Origin: Brevundimonas sp. LM2 | GTDB lineage: Bacteria; Pseudomonadota; Alphaproteobacteria; Caulobacterales; Caulobacteraceae | Length of the DNA stretch: 64,000 nucleotides | Assembly (NCBI RefSeq): GCF_002002865.1 | Contig: NZ_CP019508.1 | Span: 1,766,501-1,830,500, forward strand | Direction: 5' to 3' | In this document: in pieces, positions 10,303-20,798 of the stretch | How positions within the stretch are numbered: position 1 is the first letter of the stretch | How the letters are laid out: each line of letters starts with the position of its first letter | Translations under genes and position numbers: made by a program | Notes under the pieces: generated by a model | The model's database searches: none | What the model saw: only the letters and a program-made list of their open reading frames with translations | Told to the model about the DNA's origin: nothing

Positions 10303-12515
10303 GCCGGCGGCCGGTCGTAACGAAGGGCTTCCGGCCGGGTCTTCACCTTGCGACCGCGTCCGGAGAGGCTGGGGTTGGTCATGAAATAGTTGTGGGCCGA
10401 GAAGGGGCGCTCCGGATCGACCGGTTTCACCCGGGTGTAATGGCCGTCGGCCCCCAGGACCCAGCTCTGGGCATCGTCCTTCAGATTGGCGACCATGATC
10501 TGGTCCAGCACCTGGTCGTGGACGGTGGCATTGAACACCGGGGTCATGATCTCGACGCGGCGGTCCAGGTTGCGGGTCATCCAGTCGGCCGAGGAGATGA
10601 ACAGCTTGGCCTTGTCGTGCGGCAGGTCGCGGCCGTTGGCGAAGCAGATGATGCGGCTGTGCTCCAGGAAACGGCCGACGATCGACTTGACCCGGATGTT
10701 CTCCGACAGGCCGGGCACGCCGGGGCGCAGGCAGCAGATGCCGCGCACGACCAGCTCGATCCGCACGCCCCACTGGCTGGCGCGGTACAGGGCGTCGATG
10801 ATCTCGGGATCGACGAGCGCGTTCAGCTTGACCCAGATGGCCGCCGGCTTGCCCTTGGCGGCCGCCGACATCTCCTTGCCGATCAGCTCGATCAGGCGGG
10901 TCTTCATGTTGAGGGGCGAGACGACCAGCGCCTCCAGATCCTCGGGCTGGGCATAGCCGGTGATGTAGTTGAAGACCCGCGACGCATCGCGGGCCAGGAC
11001 CGGATCCGAGCTGAACAGGCTGAGGTCGGTGTAGATCCTGGCCGTGATCGGATGATAGTTGCCGGTGCCGAAATGGCAGTAAGTCTTCAGACCGTCGCCC
11101 TCGCGGCGCACCACGACGCTCATCTTGGCGTGGGTCTTGTACTCGACGAAGCCGAAGACGACGTGGACGCCGGCGCGCTCCATGGCCCGGGCCCAGCGCA
11201 GATTGGCCTCCTCGTCGAAGCGGGCCTTGATCTCGACCAGGGCGACGACGTTCTTCCCGTTCTCGGCGGCCTCGATCAGGGCCGCGACAATGGGGCTGTC
11301 CTTGGAGGTCCGGTACAGCGTCTGTTTGATGGCGATGACGTTGGGGTCGCGAGCGGCCTGGCGCAGGAACTGCACCACCACGTCGAAGCTCTCGAACGGG
11401 TGGTGGATCAAAATGTCCTTCTCGCGCACGGCGGCGAAGACGTCGCCGCCCTGATCCCGCACCCGTTCCGGGTAGCGGGGCTCATAGCTCTTGAACTTGA
11501 GGTCGGCATGGCCGGCGGAGATCAGATCCGACAGCTGGGCCAGGCCCAGCATGCCGTCGATCAACACCACGTCCTGAGGCGCGGCCTCCAGCTCGCCGAC
11601 GATGAAGTCGCGCAGATCGGCGGGCATGGACGCCTCGATCTTGACCCGCACCACGTCGCCCAGACGCCGCTGCTTCAGCGCCTCCTCGAACTCCAGGACC
11701 AGGTCTTCGGCCTCTTCCTCGATCTCGATGTCCGAGTCGCGGATCAGGCGCAGCACGCCCTTTTCCAGCACCTCATGGCCGGGAAAGAGGTGTTCGATAA
11801 AAAGCAGCAGCACGGCTTCCAGGGTGACGAACCGCCGGCGACCCTTCACCGAGCGTCCGTCACCGGTCAGCTCCCAGAAGCGGCGCACCTGGGTCGGAAC
11901 GGGGACCAGGGCATACAGCGTCTTGTTGTCCCGGTTGCGCCGCAGCTTCAGGGCCAGGGAGAAGCCCAGGTTGGGCAGGAAGGGAAACGGGTGAGCCGGG
12001 TCGATGGCCAGGGGCGTGAGGACGGCGAAAAGCTGGTTCAGGAACTCGGGTTCCAGCCGCTCCTTGTCGGTCTTGGTGATCCGGGCCGGATGGACGACCT
12101 CGATCCCGGCCCCGACCAGTTCCTTGCGCAGCTGGCGCCACCGCTCCTGTTGTTCGGCCATCAGCTCGCCGGCGGCGATGTTGACGTTCTCGAGCTGCTC
12201 CGCCGGGGTCAGGCCGTCGGCCGACAGCACCCGCACCCGCTCGCGCACCTGGCCCTTCAGCCCGGCCACCCGGGTCATGAAGAACTCGTCCAGATTGTTG
12301 GCCGAGATGGAGAGGAACCGCAGACGCTCCAGAAGCGGATGATTCGGGTTGGCGGCCTCTTCGAGGACGCGGGCGTTGAACGACAGCCAGCTGATCTCGC
12401 GGTTGAAGAACCGCTCGGGCGAGACCATCAAAGCCTCGTCCAGATGCAGCTGCGGCGCGCGGGAGGAGGGGACTTCCTCTCCCGTCGTGGAATCCTTGAT
12501 GGCGGAGTCGGACAT
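10299..12515 (-). CDS. ppk1: Polyphosphate kinase 1
   Basis: A 738-residue RNA-degradosome-size enzyme that polymerises ATP gamma-phosphate into polyphosphate. The N-terminal PPK domain includes [19 protein letters not shown]. The catalytic phospholipase-D-like domains contain the [16 protein letters not shown] block with the autophosphorylated His and the [10 protein letters not shown] block with the second conserved His. Full length matches PPK1. In Caulobacter, PPK1 makes polyP granules and is linked to starvation control. It follows hdaA by 23 bases and precedes ppx with a 4-base overlap. Confidence 0.96.
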   Translation of the reverse strand: MSDSAIKDSTTGEEVPSSRAPQLHLDEALMVSPERFFNREISWLSFNARVLEEAANPNHPLLERLRFLSISANNLDEFFMTRVAGLKGQVRERVRVLSADGLTPAEQLENVNIAAGELMAEQQERWRQLRKELVGAGIEVVHPARITKTDKERLEPEFLNQLFAVLTPLAIDPAHPFPFLPNLGFSLALKLRRNRDNKTLYALVPVPTQVRRFWELTGDGRSVKGRRRFVTLEAVLLLFIEHLFPGHEVLEKGVLRLIRDSDIEIEEEAEDLVLEFEEALKQRRLGDVVRVKIEASMPADLRDFIVGELEAAPQDVVLIDGMLGLAQLSDLISAGHADLKFKSYEPRYPERVRDQGGDVFAAVREKDILIHHPFESFDVVVQFLRQAARDPNVIAIKQTLYRTSKDSPIVAALIEAAENGKNVVALVEIKARFDEEANLRWARAMERAGVHVVFGFVEYKTHAKMSVVVRREGDGLKTYCHFGTGNYHPITARIYTDLSLFSSDPVLARDASRVFNYITGYAQPEDLEALVVSPLNMKTRLIELIGKEMSAAAKGKPAAIWVKLNALVDPEIIDALYRASQWGVRIELVVRGICCLRPGVPGLSENIRVKSIVGRFLEHSRIICFANGRDLPHDKAKLFISSADWMTRNLDRRVEIMTPVFNATVHDQVLDQIMVANLKDDAQSWVLGADGHYTRVKPVDPERPFSAHNYFMTNPSLSGRGRKVKTRPEALRYDRPPA

Positions 12516-12538
12516 GAGCCGGTTGTGGGGCGGCTTTG

Positions 12539-13237
12539 TTACGGCTGCAACCCTTCGTCGCCGCCCGTGAACAGATCACCGCTGGCCCCGAGGACCTGAC
12601 GCGCCAGGGCCCGGGTCACCGGACGGTGCTCGTCGTCGAGCCGGGCAACGATGGCCGCCGCCGCCTCGGCGGAGCGGTCGATGCGCAGGACCAGATAGTC
12701 GATGACGCCGTCGCCGGGGGCGATGCTGCGTTCGGCGAAACGGGCGGCCAGGATGGCGGACAGCACGACGTCGTCGGGGGCCTCCATCGCCACCACCCGC
12801 ACGGCGTCGAGCCGCGATCTCAGGTCCGGCACCTTGACGGCCCACCGGCGCGGCGAGGGCCGCGACACCATCAGCAGGGCCCCGCCGTCGTGCTGGGCCA
12901 GGTTGATCAAATGGAACAGGGTCTCGTCATCGGCGTCCTGGGCGATGTCGAGCAGGACCGGGCGGCCTTCCAGCTCCATCGGGTCGGTCAGCGCCGCCTC
13001 GGCCCCATTCAAGGGGATCGCGCCCACGCGTTCGGCCCACAGGGCGGCGAGGTGGCTCTTGCCGCAGCCCGCCGGGCCGCAGATGGCCATGACCTGGCTT
13101 CCCGGACTGGGCCAGGCGGACAGGGCGTCCATGGCATAGGCGTTGGACCCCGAGCGCACGAAGGCACCGGTGCCGCCGACCAGATCCCGGGTCAGGGGCA
13201 GTCTCAGCTGTTCGCGAAGGGGACGGCGTGCCGACAT
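12539..13237 (-). CDS. hdaA: HdaA/DnaA regulatory inactivator Hda-family ATPase
   Basis: A 232-residue protein resembling the AAA+ core of DnaA without the DNA-binding domain IV. Walker A is [10 protein letters not shown] DnaA-like [11 protein letters not shown]alker B region follows, with later sensor motifs near LRSRLDAV and [10 protein letters not shown]. In Caulobacter, HdaA binds the clamp-loaded replisome and promotes DnaA-ATP hydrolysis to prevent over-initiation. The short QLRLPL peptide near the N-terminus (residues 10-15) fits the sliding-clamp-binding motif that Hda proteins use. The gene heads hdaA-ppk1-ppx, matching the hdaA-ppk1 order I recall from Caulobacter. Confidence 0.9.
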   Translation of the reverse strand: MSARRPLREQLRLPLTRDLVGGTGAFVRSGSNAYAMDALSAWPSPGSQVMAICGPAGCGKSHLAALWAERVGAIPLNGAEAALTDPMELEGRPVLLDIAQDADDETLFHLINLAQHDGGALLMVSRPSPRRWAVKVPDLRSRLDAVRVVAMEAPDDVVLSAILAARFAERSIAPGDGVIDYLVLRIDRSAEAAAAIVARLDDEHRPVTRALARQVLGASGDLFTGGDEGLQP

Positions 13238-13420
13238 GGCACAAGCATAGCAGATCGCCGCGTCTGTCCGGACACGGTAATCGAGCGTACCGTGGACAGA
13301 CGGACGCACCTGTGGACGTGCGGGCTCGATCCCGGCCCGACCTTGACTTTCCGGGGCGTTGATGCGCCCTACGCCGCTTCATTTCCCGCCGTTTCGCGGC
13401 CGATTGCAGACGATTTTCCC
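13238..13420. promoter_or_regulatory. Divergent promoter region of hdaA and aspS
   Basis: The only non-coding stretch between the divergent hdaA and aspS genes. It contains a perfect dyad TGTCCGGACA at 13265-13274 and two GTGGAC-containing words (around 13291 and 13311) that loosely resemble DnaA-box cores. No confident -35/-10 pair can be assigned. The functional reading is inference. Confidence 0.35.
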
Positions 13421-15202
13421 ATGCACGCCTATCGCTCACACACCTGCGGTGCCCTCCGGTCGTCGGACGCCGGATCGAATGTGCGGCTGTCGGGCTGGGT
13501 CCATCGCAAGCGCGATCACGGTGGACTGCTGTTCATCGACCTGCGCGATCACTACGGCCTGACCCAGCTGGTCTTCCACCCCGAGACCCCGGGCTTCGCG
13601 GCGGTCGAGCGGCTGCGGGCCGAGAGCGTCATCCGGGTCGACGGCGAGGTGGTCGTGCGCGACGCCTCGGTGGTGAACGCCAACCTGCCGACCGGCGAGA
13701 TCGAGCTGCGCGTCACCGGCGTGGAGGTCCTGTCCGAGGCCGCCGAACTGCCGCTGCCGGTCTTCGGCGAGCCGGAATACCCTGAGGAACTGCGGCTGAA
13801 GCACCGCTACCTCGACCTGCGCCGCGAGACCCTGCACAAGAACATCGTCCTGCGTTCGCGGGTGATTTCGTCGATCCGCCAGCGCATGGTCGGCCAGGGC
13901 TTCCTCGAATACCAGACGCCGATCCTGACGGCCTCGTCGCCGGAAGGCGCGCGCGACTTCCTGGTGCCGTCGCGCCTGCACCCCGGCAAGTTCTACGCCC
14001 TGCCGCAGGCCCCTCAGCAGTTCAAACAGCTGCTGATGGTCTCGGGCTTCGACCGCTATTTCCAGATCGCCCCCTGTTTCCGCGACGAGGACCTGCGCGC
14101 CGACCGCTCACTGGAGTTCTACCAGCTCGACGTCGAGATGAGCTTCGTGACCCAGGAAGACGTGTTCGCGGCGATCGAGCCCGTCATGCACGGGGTGTTC
14201 GAGGAGTTCGCCGACGGCAAGTCGGTGACGCCCTATCCCTTCCCACGCATCCCCTATCGCGACTCGATCGCCTGGTACGGCACCGACAAGCCGGACACCC
14301 GCAACCCGATCAAGATGGCGGATGCTTCGGAGCATTTCCGCGACGGCGGCTTCGGCCTGTTCGCCAAGATCCTGGGCGCGGATGCCAAGAACGCGGTCTG
14401 GGCCGTCCCGGCCCCGGGCGGCGGCTCGCGCGCCTTCTGCGACCGGATGAACAGCTGGGCCCAGGGCGAGGGCCAGCCGGGCCTCGGCTACATCTTCTGG
14501 TCCGACGACAACGACGCCTGGGGCGGTCCGATCGCCAAGAACCTGGGGGCCGAGGCAACGGATGCGCTCATGACCCAGCTGGGGCTCGGCAAGGGCGACG
14601 CGGCCTTCTTCGTCGCCGGCGACCCCAAGGTCTTCTACAAGTTCGCCGGTTCGGCCCGCACCCGCCTGGGCACCGAGTTGAAGCTGATCGACGAGGGCCG
14701 GTTCGAGTTCTGCTGGATCGTCGACTTCCCGATGTTCGAATGGTCGGAGGAGGAGAAGAAGGTCGACTTCAGCCACAACCCCTTCTCCATGCCCCAGGGC
14801 GAGCTGGAGGCGCTGGAGACCAGGGATCCGCTGGATATCCTGGCCTACCAGTACGACATCGTCTGCAACGGCTATGAGCTGTGTTCGGGCGCGATCCGGA
14901 ACCACAAGGCCGAGATCATGCTGAAGGCCTTCGAGATCGCCGGCTACGACGCCTCGGTGGTCGAGGACCAGTTCGGCGGCATGCTGAACGCCTTCCGCTA
15001 CGGCGCGCCGCCGCACGGCGGTCTGGCCCCCGGCATCGACCGGATCGTCATGCTGCTGGCCAACCAGGTCGCGATTCGCGAGGTCATCGCCTTCCCGCTG
15101 AACCAGCAGGGCGAGGATCTGTTGATGAACGCCCCGACCGAAGCGGGCGAGCGTCAGCTGAAGGACGTCCACATCCGCACGGCCATGCCGCTGAAGGTCT
15201 GA
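13421..15202 (+). CDS. aspS: Aspartyl-tRNA synthetase
   Basis: A 593-residue bacterial-type class II AspRS. The N-terminal OB-fold anticodon-binding domain (about 1-110) includes [15 protein letters not shown]. Class II motif 2 is [11 protein letters not shown] and motif 3 is [13 protein letters not shown]; a bacterial GAD insertion lies between them. The family start [10 protein letters not shown] fits the ATG at 13421. Whether it also charges tRNA-Asn depends on gatCAB elsewhere in the genome and cannot be told here. Confidence 0.96.
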   Translation: MHAYRSHTCGALRSSDAGSNVRLSGWVHRKRDHGGLLFIDLRDHYGLTQLVFHPETPGFAAVERLRAESVIRVDGEVVVRDASVVNANLPTGEIELRVTGVEVLSEAAELPLPVFGEPEYPEELRLKHRYLDLRRETLHKNIVLRSRVISSIRQRMVGQGFLEYQTPILTASSPEGARDFLVPSRLHPGKFYALPQAPQQFKQLLMVSGFDRYFQIAPCFRDEDLRADRSLEFYQLDVEMSFVTQEDVFAAIEPVMHGVFEEFADGKSVTPYPFPRIPYRDSIAWYGTDKPDTRNPIKMADASEHFRDGGFGLFAKILGADAKNAVWAVPAPGGGSRAFCDRMNSWAQGEGQPGLGYIFWSDDNDAWGGPIAKNLGAEATDALMTQLGLGKGDAAFFVAGDPKVFYKFAGSARTRLGTELKLIDEGRFEFCWIVDFPMFEWSEEEKKVDFSHNPFSMPQGELEALETRDPLDILAYQYDIVCNGYELCSGAIRNHKAEIMLKAFEIAGYDASVVEDQFGGMLNAFRYGAPPHGGLAPGIDRIVMLLANQVAIREVIAFPLNQQGEDLLMNAPTEAGERQLKDVHIRTAMPLKV

Positions 15203-15206
15203 CGGG

Positions 15207-16145
15207 CTAGCGGCCGCCGTCGACGATGACGAGGTTCCGGGCCGGTGCCGCCGGAGCCGCGGGTCGCGCCGGCCTGGCGGCGGACGGGGGCCTGGGAGGG
15301 GTCGGTGGCGAGATCCGCATCGTCGTGCGGCCCGAGCAGCTGCGCACCGTGAGTCGGGCGGGCAGCCGGGTGCCGCCGTCGCCGCAGGCGTCGGACACCT
15401 GATCCTGGGTGAGCCCGCGGGCCCCCGACAGGTCCGCCCCGCGGATATCGGTCCGGCTCAGCGACGCATCATTGAAACTGGCGCCCCGAAAGGACGCGCC
15501 CTGCAGCCGGGCACCGTCCAGCTCCGCCCCGTTGAAATTGGCCGAGGTGAAGTCGCCGCCGGCCATGTTGGCGGCATTCAGCTCGGCGCCGGCGAAAGAG
15601 GCTCCGCGCGCCGAGAGATTGGCCAGGGTCGAGCCGAACAATTCGGCCCCCGACAGGTTGGCCCGGTCCAGGACGGCTCCGCTCATATTGGCCCCGACCA
15701 TTTCCGCCCCCGTCAGGTTGGCGTTGGTCAGGTTGGCGCGGTTGAAGTTGGATCCCTGCGCTTCCGCCCCGCTCAGGGTCGCATCGGTGAAGTTCGAGCC
15801 GGAGAAGTTCGAACCCTGAATCTGGACGCCCTGCAGGTCCGCCCGGCTGAAATCGCTGGCGGAAAAGTTCGAGCCGACCAGTTCCGCGCCGCGCAGGTTG
15901 GCCCCCACCAGGGTGGCGGAGATGAAGGTCGCCCCGGTGAAGGTGGCGCCCGAGAGGTTGCGGCCAGACAGTTCGCACCGGTTGCAAGACCCGCCCAGAG
16001 ATACCATCCGGGCGACCTCGCGATCCTGCAGCGTGAACTGCAGGCTCGCGGCCGCCGGCGACGCGACCAATGCCGTTCCAACCGAAAGCAGCGTCGCGGC
16101 GAGCGCGGTCTGGAGCCTGAGAGGGGGGGACGCGGTCTTTTTCAC
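15207..16145 (-). CDS. Secreted pentapeptide-repeat protein with paired cysteines
   Basis: A 312-residue exported protein. The signal peptide (about 1-33, ending SPAAA) is followed by C54-x2-C57 and then a long right-handed beta-helix of A(N/D)LxG pentapeptide repeats to about residue 245. After this comes ACGD with Cys254 and a matching Cys270, then a Pro/Ala-rich tail. The start is a GTG at 16143-16145; the AGGAGG Shine-Dalgarno core lies almost against it, an unusually short spacing. The repeat coil is predicted structural, not enzymatic. It is the larger paralogue of the gene at 16208. Function unknown. Confidence 0.82.
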   Translation of the reverse strand: MKKTASPPLRLQTALAATLLSVGTALVASPAAASLQFTLQDREVARMVSLGGSCNRCELSGRNLSGATFTGATFISATLVGANLRGAELVGSNFSASDFSRADLQGVQIQGSNFSGSNFTDATLSGAEAQGSNFNRANLTNANLTGAEMVGANMSGAVLDRANLSGAELFGSTLANLSARGASFAGAELNAANMAGGDFTSANFNGAELDGARLQGASFRGASFNDASLSRTDIRGADLSGARGLTQDQVSDACGDGGTRLPARLTVRSCSGRTTMRISPPTPPRPPSAARPARPAAPAAPARNLVIVDGGR

Positions 16146-16207
16146 CCTCCTTAAATGCTCCCTGGGCCTCGGAAACCCTACTTAAATCGCGGTAAGAATG
16201 GGGACTT

Positions 16208-16690
16208 TCAGCAGGCGGGAATGCGCAGCGATCCGGGCAGGACGGTCGCTTCGTCGCCGCAGGCCCGGTTCAGCTGAGCCTGGGTCAGGCCGGTGGCGCG
16301 CGCCAGACGCGCGCCCGAGAAATTGGCGCCTGCGAGGGTCGCGCCGGCGAATCCCGCGCCTTCCAGATAGGTCCCGACGAAGGACGCGTTGGTCAGATCC
16401 GCCCCGCTGAACCGGGCGCTGGAGAAGACCGCGCCATAGGCCTCCACGTCGCGCAGGTCGGCGTTGGAGAAGCGGGCACGGTTCATGACGGCCAGGCTGA
16501 GATCGGCCTGGCGCAGGCGGGCCCCCGTCAGGTTCAGCCCCGGGGCCTCGACGCCGCTGAAATCACCCTGGAACAGGTTGCATCCGGCACAGCTGGCCCC
16601 GCCCCGCACGCGCGCGATCTGGCCGGCGTCCTGCGCCAGCACGGGGGTGGCCAGGATCAGCAGGGACACGGCGAGGGCGAGGCGTTTCAT
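16208..16690 (-). CDS. Small secreted pentapeptide-repeat protein, paralogue of the neighbouring gene
   Basis: A 160-residue protein with a signal peptide (about 1-20, ending VLAQ), then C34-x2-C37, a shorter run of pentapeptide repeats (about 40-135), and a C-terminal block with Cys144 and Cys160. The cysteine layout (C-x2-C early, C-x15-C late, both after an LTQ segment) is the same as in the 312-residue paralogue. This points to two disulfides or a metal site capping the beta-helix in the periplasm. It lies upstream of the larger paralogue and on the same strand. Function unknown. Confidence 0.8.
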   Translation of the reverse strand: MKRLALAVSLLILATPVLAQDAGQIARVRGGASCAGCNLFQGDFSGVEAPGLNLTGARLRQADLSLAVMNRARFSNADLRDVEAYGAVFSSARFSGADLTNASFVGTYLEGAGFAGATLAGANFSGARLARATGLTQAQLNRACGDEATVLPGSLRIPAC

Positions 16691-16752
16691 GAGGGCAGAC
16701 TCCGGAAGCCCCCCAAGCTAGACGGACATCCTTAAAATCTGCTGAGCCCGCT

Positions 16753-19527
16753 CTAGCCGCGCATCGACGGCGCGATGCCGCAGCTGTCGCAGATCATGGC
16801 GCCACCCCTTTGCTGCAGGGTGAAGTCGCCGCAGGCCGGGCAGGTCTCGGCCTCGCGCAGGCCGGCCGCAGCCGGGGTCTGATCGGCGTCCGCGCGTCGT
16901 CCGAACGGCAGCACCACCAGATTGTCGGGCGTCGTGCCCCGGGCGAAGCCCTTGGAGATGAACCGCGCGGCCGGCACCAGTTCGTCGGCCTTTCCAGACC
17001 CGAGCCCGTCGGCATGCAGCGGCTCCGCATCGGCGTTCACCAGTTCTGTGCGGTCCAGATAGGAGACGCCCAGCTCGCGGAAGATATAGTCCAGGATCGA
17101 GGTCGCCGAGCCGATACGATCGTTACCGGTGACCCGCCCCGCAGGTTCGAACCGGGTCAGGACGAAGGCGTCGACGAACTCGTCCAGCGGCACGCCGTAC
17201 TGCAGCCCGATCGAGATCGCGATGGCGAAATTGTTCATCAGCGAGCGGAAGGCGGCCCCTTCCTTGTGCATGTCGATGAAGATCTCGCCCAGCTCGCCGT
17301 CGTCGTATTCGCCCGTATGGATATAGACCTTGTGGCCCCCCACGGCCGCTTTCTGGATGTAGCCCTTGCGGCGGTCCGGCAGTTTGCGGCGGGTGCGGAC
17401 CCGCTCGATGACCCGTTCCACCACCCGTTCGGCGACGGGGGGCGGCGCGGCCGGCTGCGGCTCCGGCGCGCGGCGGGCCGGCTCTGATTCAGGCAGGACC
17501 AGCAGGGGCTGGTTCGCGGACGGACGCCGGGTCAGATGGACCGCCCGACGCCCTTCGGAAGCCGCCAGGGTCAAGGTCGCCACCGCCGCCCCGATGCCGG
17601 CCCGGCTGGGCAATTCGATCGAGACCCGATCGGCGACATCGCTGAAACGCTCGGCGATGCCGTCCAGAGAGGCGGCGGCCCCGTCCAGATCGGTCAGCAG
17701 CGTCCGGATCCGCGCGGGCGCGCCCGGCCAGCCCGATAGTTCGCGGTGTCCGAAAACGTAGTCGGTGGCGGCCGCGATCTCGTCGGGCGTGGCCAGCCGG
17801 TTCAGCAGCCCGCCCTGGTCGAAGGTTTCGGGATCGATGCCCAGGACGTCGCGGACGAAACCCGCCTCCAGCACCGGCGGGGTGAAGGCGTCCTCCAGCC
17901 GCTCGACATAGGCGAGGGCCGCCTCGACCGCCTCCAGCTCCGCTTCGGTGAAGCCCCGGGCCGCCAGGGTCGCATGGCCGAGCGCGGGCGAGTCGACCAG
18001 GGTGCGTCGGCCCAGCAGCCAACGTTCGGCGTCTTCGACGTCGCCGCCCTGGACCGCGATCGCCTGGGCCAACACCGGATGCAGTCGGCGGACCACCTGA
18101 CCGTCCCGGGTCTGGAACTGGTCGACGGCCCGGAGGGGAGCGACGCCGAGCCGCAGGTCGCGTTCGGCGTCGGCGACGACCGTGGCGATGGCGCATTGGC
18201 GACGCCCAGAGGCCTGGGCCGCGGCATGGGCCTGAGCGGTCCGCACGGCCGCCGCGCGGCCCAGCTCGCTGGTCAGGACCGCCAGACGGGTCTCCCGGGC
18301 CGCGAGCGCGGCGAGCACGGTTTCGGCGGCACCCGCCCAGTCCGCCGCCGGGCGCAGGGCCTCGGCCAACTCGCTGGAGGCCAGGGACGCGCCAGCGGCC
18401 AGAAGGCCGGACGCGGCGGCGAAGGTGTCCTCATCGCTCGCGCCGTCGGTCCGCGCCACCTGCCATTCCAGGCCCCCGGCGAGGGTCAGGACGATCGGTC
18501 GGACGGCGTGGCGCCGGCGCGCCAGGCGACCATCGGGGGCGAAGCCGCAGGCGATCTCGATCTCGAGCGCCGTAGTCCACAGTCGGGCCAGGGCATCGAG
18601 GCCCGTGATCAGGTCCGGCACGACGGCCGACACGGCCTTCAGGGCGATGGCGCAGCCCGGGGCGAGCGCGAGGTCCGCCAGGCCCTCGGCGTCCGGCACG
18701 GAGAAGGCCACGATCAGTTCTTCGGCCAGGCAGCCGTCGGCCGCGGCACGCAGGGCGAAGTCCTGGGCCGCCATGGGATCGGGCACCGCGACGATCCGCG
18801 TCTGGCCCAGGGGCTCCGGTTCCGGGGCCGAGAACAGGCGGCCGGCGATGGCGTCCAGGATGGCGGTATCATCGGCGCCGGCGCGCCGCGCGGCCAGCGC
18901 CGCCCGGGCGAGGGCGGGGTTGGACGCGGGGTCGGCGCAGACCGAGGCCGGGCCGTCGCAGCGCCGGACCGCGTCGGTGACGCCTCTCAGCGTCCGGGTC
19001 ACGCCGGCCAGGGCATGGGCGGTGACGCGGGCGGTGCGCCGTCGGGCCGTGTCGCTTTCGAAGCGGGCGCGAACCCCGGGGTCGCCGAGGTCGAAGACGG
19101 CCGCATTCCGCGTCGGGCTGGCCGGCCCTTCGGCGGCGTGGGGGGTGCGCGCCCCCTCCATCAGGACGGACGAGGGCGCGGCCAGGCCCAGCAGCACGCT
19201 GGCGACCAGTTCTTCGGCGAAGCGCTCGGCATCGGCCATCGACCGGAACACGCCCGTGGCCCGACCCCAGGCCCCGAGACGCGCCGCCCAGCGATCGAGG
19301 GCACCGTCCAGAAGGGCCGGACCGATCGCGCCAGACCGGCCCGCCGCGCTCTCCAGCCGCGGCCAGTCATCCGGCGAGCGGTCGTGCCAGTCCAGCCAGG
19401 CCTCAACCCGGGCGTCGCTCCAGCCGGCGGGGGCCAGGACCCGGACCAGACGGTCGGCCCGCTCGATCTCGCGCGTCTCGCAGCGGACGCCGTCCGACAG
19501 TTCGGAGAAGAAGGATGTGAAGCGCAT
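16753..19527 (-). CDS. NrdJ-like protein lacking the RNR active site (TSCPD domain protein)
   Basis: A 924-residue protein. From about residue 714 it is clearly the C-terminal part of vitamin B12-dependent class II ribonucleotide reductase: [38 protein letters not shown], the TSCPD-type region, and a terminal zinc ribbon with C896-x2-C899 and C913-x2-C916. The first 710 residues keep an RNR-like outline (PAGWS near the N-terminus, [27 protein letters not shown]) but are Ala-rich and lack the SPQWFN, NPCSE and catalytic Cys/Glu motifs expected of NrdJ. It is therefore inferred to be an RNR-derived protein without reductase activity, possibly regulatory or B12/nucleotide-binding. Confidence 0.75.
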   Translation of the reverse strand: MRFTSFFSELSDGVRCETREIERADRLVRVLAPAGWSDARVEAWLDWHDRSPDDWPRLESAAGRSGAIGPALLDGALDRWAARLGAWGRATGVFRSMADAERFAEELVASVLLGLAAPSSVLMEGARTPHAAEGPASPTRNAAVFDLGDPGVRARFESDTARRRTARVTAHALAGVTRTLRGVTDAVRRCDGPASVCADPASNPALARAALAARRAGADDTAILDAIAGRLFSAPEPEPLGQTRIVAVPDPMAAQDFALRAAADGCLAEELIVAFSVPDAEGLADLALAPGCAIALKAVSAVVPDLITGLDALARLWTTALEIEIACGFAPDGRLARRRHAVRPIVLTLAGGLEWQVARTDGASDEDTFAAASGLLAAGASLASSELAEALRPAADWAGAAETVLAALAARETRLAVLTSELGRAAAVRTAQAHAAAQASGRRQCAIATVVADAERDLRLGVAPLRAVDQFQTRDGQVVRRLHPVLAQAIAVQGGDVEDAERWLLGRRTLVDSPALGHATLAARGFTEAELEAVEAALAYVERLEDAFTPPVLEAGFVRDVLGIDPETFDQGGLLNRLATPDEIAAATDYVFGHRELSGWPGAPARIRTLLTDLDGAAASLDGIAERFSDVADRVSIELPSRAGIGAAVATLTLAASEGRRAVHLTRRPSANQPLLVLPESEPARRAPEPQPAAPPPVAERVVERVIERVRTRRKLPDRRKGYIQKAAVGGHKVYIHTGEYDDGELGEIFIDMHKEGAAFRSLMNNFAIAISIGLQYGVPLDEFVDAFVLTRFEPAGRVTGNDRIGSATSILDYIFRELGVSYLDRTELVNADAEPLHADGLGSGKADELVPAARFISKGFARGTTPDNLVVLPFGRRADADQTPAAAGLREAETCPACGDFTLQQRGGAMICDSCGIAPSMRG

Positions 19528-19731
19528 GCGCGGGCTCGGACCAGTGGTTTCAACAGCCTAGGGCGCGTCGGCGGGGTCCCGCAATAGATGTAGCGGGTCG
19601 CCGCACGTTTACCCCCAAGATGTTGCCTCTAGCGATTTGGGCGTGGCGCTGGACGCGGGCGGTGCCGGTTTCTATGATCGGGCGACTGGTTCGGCCTCCC
19701 TGCCGATCCGAATCTGGACTGGAATGGCCTC

Positions 19732-20124
19732 GTGCTCGGCAGAATCTTCGGTTGGACGTCCGGCGCGACGATCGGCACCTTCTTCACCATCGCCAAGCGC
19801 GGCGAACTGATCGGCACCGACGAGACCGGCAACCGCTATTACCAGTCGCGCGACACCGTCAGCTATGACGGACGCCGCCGGCGCTGGGTGGTCTACAACG
19901 GCTATGCCGAGGCGTCGAAGGTGACGCCCGACTGGCATGGCTGGCTGCACTACACCTTCGAAGAGCCCCCGACCGAGGTCCCTCTGCCGCGCCGGTCCTG
20001 GGAGAAGAATCACCTGCCGAACCTGACCGGCACGCCGATGGCCTGGCATCCGCCCGGATCGCTGCTGGAGGAGGGCGTGCGCCCGCCGGCGACCGGCGAC
20101 TATGAGGCCTGGAAGCCCGAATGA
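19732..20124 (+). CDS. NDUFA12-like complex I accessory protein
   Basis: A 130-residue member of the NADH:ubiquinone oxidoreductase 17.2 kDa subunit family. The motifs GTDETGNRYY, RRWVVYNG and the WHGWLHYTF block are diagnostic, and the C-terminal LPNLTGTP also fits. In alphaproteobacteria this supernumerary subunit associates with complex I on the cytoplasmic face. The start is taken as a GTG at 19732; the reading frame upstream is not family-like. Its stop overlaps the next gene as ATGA. Confidence 0.9.
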   Translation: MLGRIFGWTSGATIGTFFTIAKRGELIGTDETGNRYYQSRDTVSYDGRRRRWVVYNGYAEASKVTPDWHGWLHYTFEEPPTEVPLPRRSWEKNHLPNLTGTPMAWHPPGSLLEEGVRPPATGDYEAWKPE

Positions 20125-20798
20125 CCCGCCTGCGCTGGCTTCTGATCGGTTCGGCCGTCGTCGCCCTGGGGGCCTCCGGTGCCGTCGTGGCCGGCGGCCA
20201 GCAGGACGGCCCGCCCCAGGATGCGCGGCCCGTGCCCGACCCGATCGGCGACGCCCTGCGCGCGGATCCCCGGCAGGAATCGGCTCCGGCCGCCGATCCG
20301 GCCCCCGCCGTTCCCATCGCCATCACCCCGCCGCCCCCGCCGGCGATCCAGCCGGAGCCCCTGACGACGTCCGGCGACGATGAGAAAGAGACGACCGCCG
20401 AAGACGCCAAGGATGAGGACGAGGGCGAAAGCGAAGCGGAAAAGGCCGAGCGTCTGGCCGCCGACACGCCGACGCCGCGCCAACGCCGCCGCGTCGCCGT
20501 CGTCGAGGCCATCGACAAGATCACCGCCGAGAGCATGCGGTTCGAGGTCGAGGTCGGCGGCCCGCCGGTCCGCTTCAGCAACAATCTGATCTTCATCGCC
20601 CGCGCCTGCGAGGTCTCGGCCGACAACGAGTTGGTCAAGGATGCGATCGCCTATCTGGACGTGACGCTCCAGCCCCGGGCCGCGCGAGGGGCGGCGCCGC
20701 GGCAGATCTTCCGCGGCTGGATGTTCTCCTCCACCCCCGCGATCAGCGGGCTGCAGCATCCGCTCTATGACGCCTGGATCGTCGGCTGCAAGGCATAG
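20121..20798 (+). CDS. DUF2155 domain protein, exported
   Basis: A 225-residue protein. An N-terminal hydrophobic segment (about 5-24) works as a signal or anchor, followed by a Pro/Ala-rich and then very acidic linker to about residue 115. The C-terminal DUF2155 domain (about 125-225) includes [13 protein letters not shown], the [10 protein letters not shown] motif, PLYDAW and a final Cys, so a disulfide between the two Cys is likely. Function unknown. DUF2155 next to NDUFA12 and aat is a common alphaproteobacterial order. It overlaps aat by 34 bases at the 3' end. Confidence 0.85.
   Translation: MTRLRWLLIGSAVVALGASGAVVAGGQQDGPPQDARPVPDPIGDALRADPRQESAPAADPAPAVPIAITPPPPPAIQPEPLTTSGDDEKETTAEDAKDEDEGESEAEKAERLAADTPTPRQRRRVAVVEAIDKITAESMRFEVEVGGPPVRFSNNLIFIARACEVSADNELVKDAIAYLDVTLQPRAARGAAPRQIFRGWMFSSTPAISGLQHPLYDAWIVGCKA

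Noticed and set aside
15400..15960. Regular short repeats that resemble a CRISPR or tandem array
   Set aside because: The 15-base periodicity is the coding of pentapeptide repeats on the minus strand. There are no conserved repeats with unique spacers of CRISPR length.
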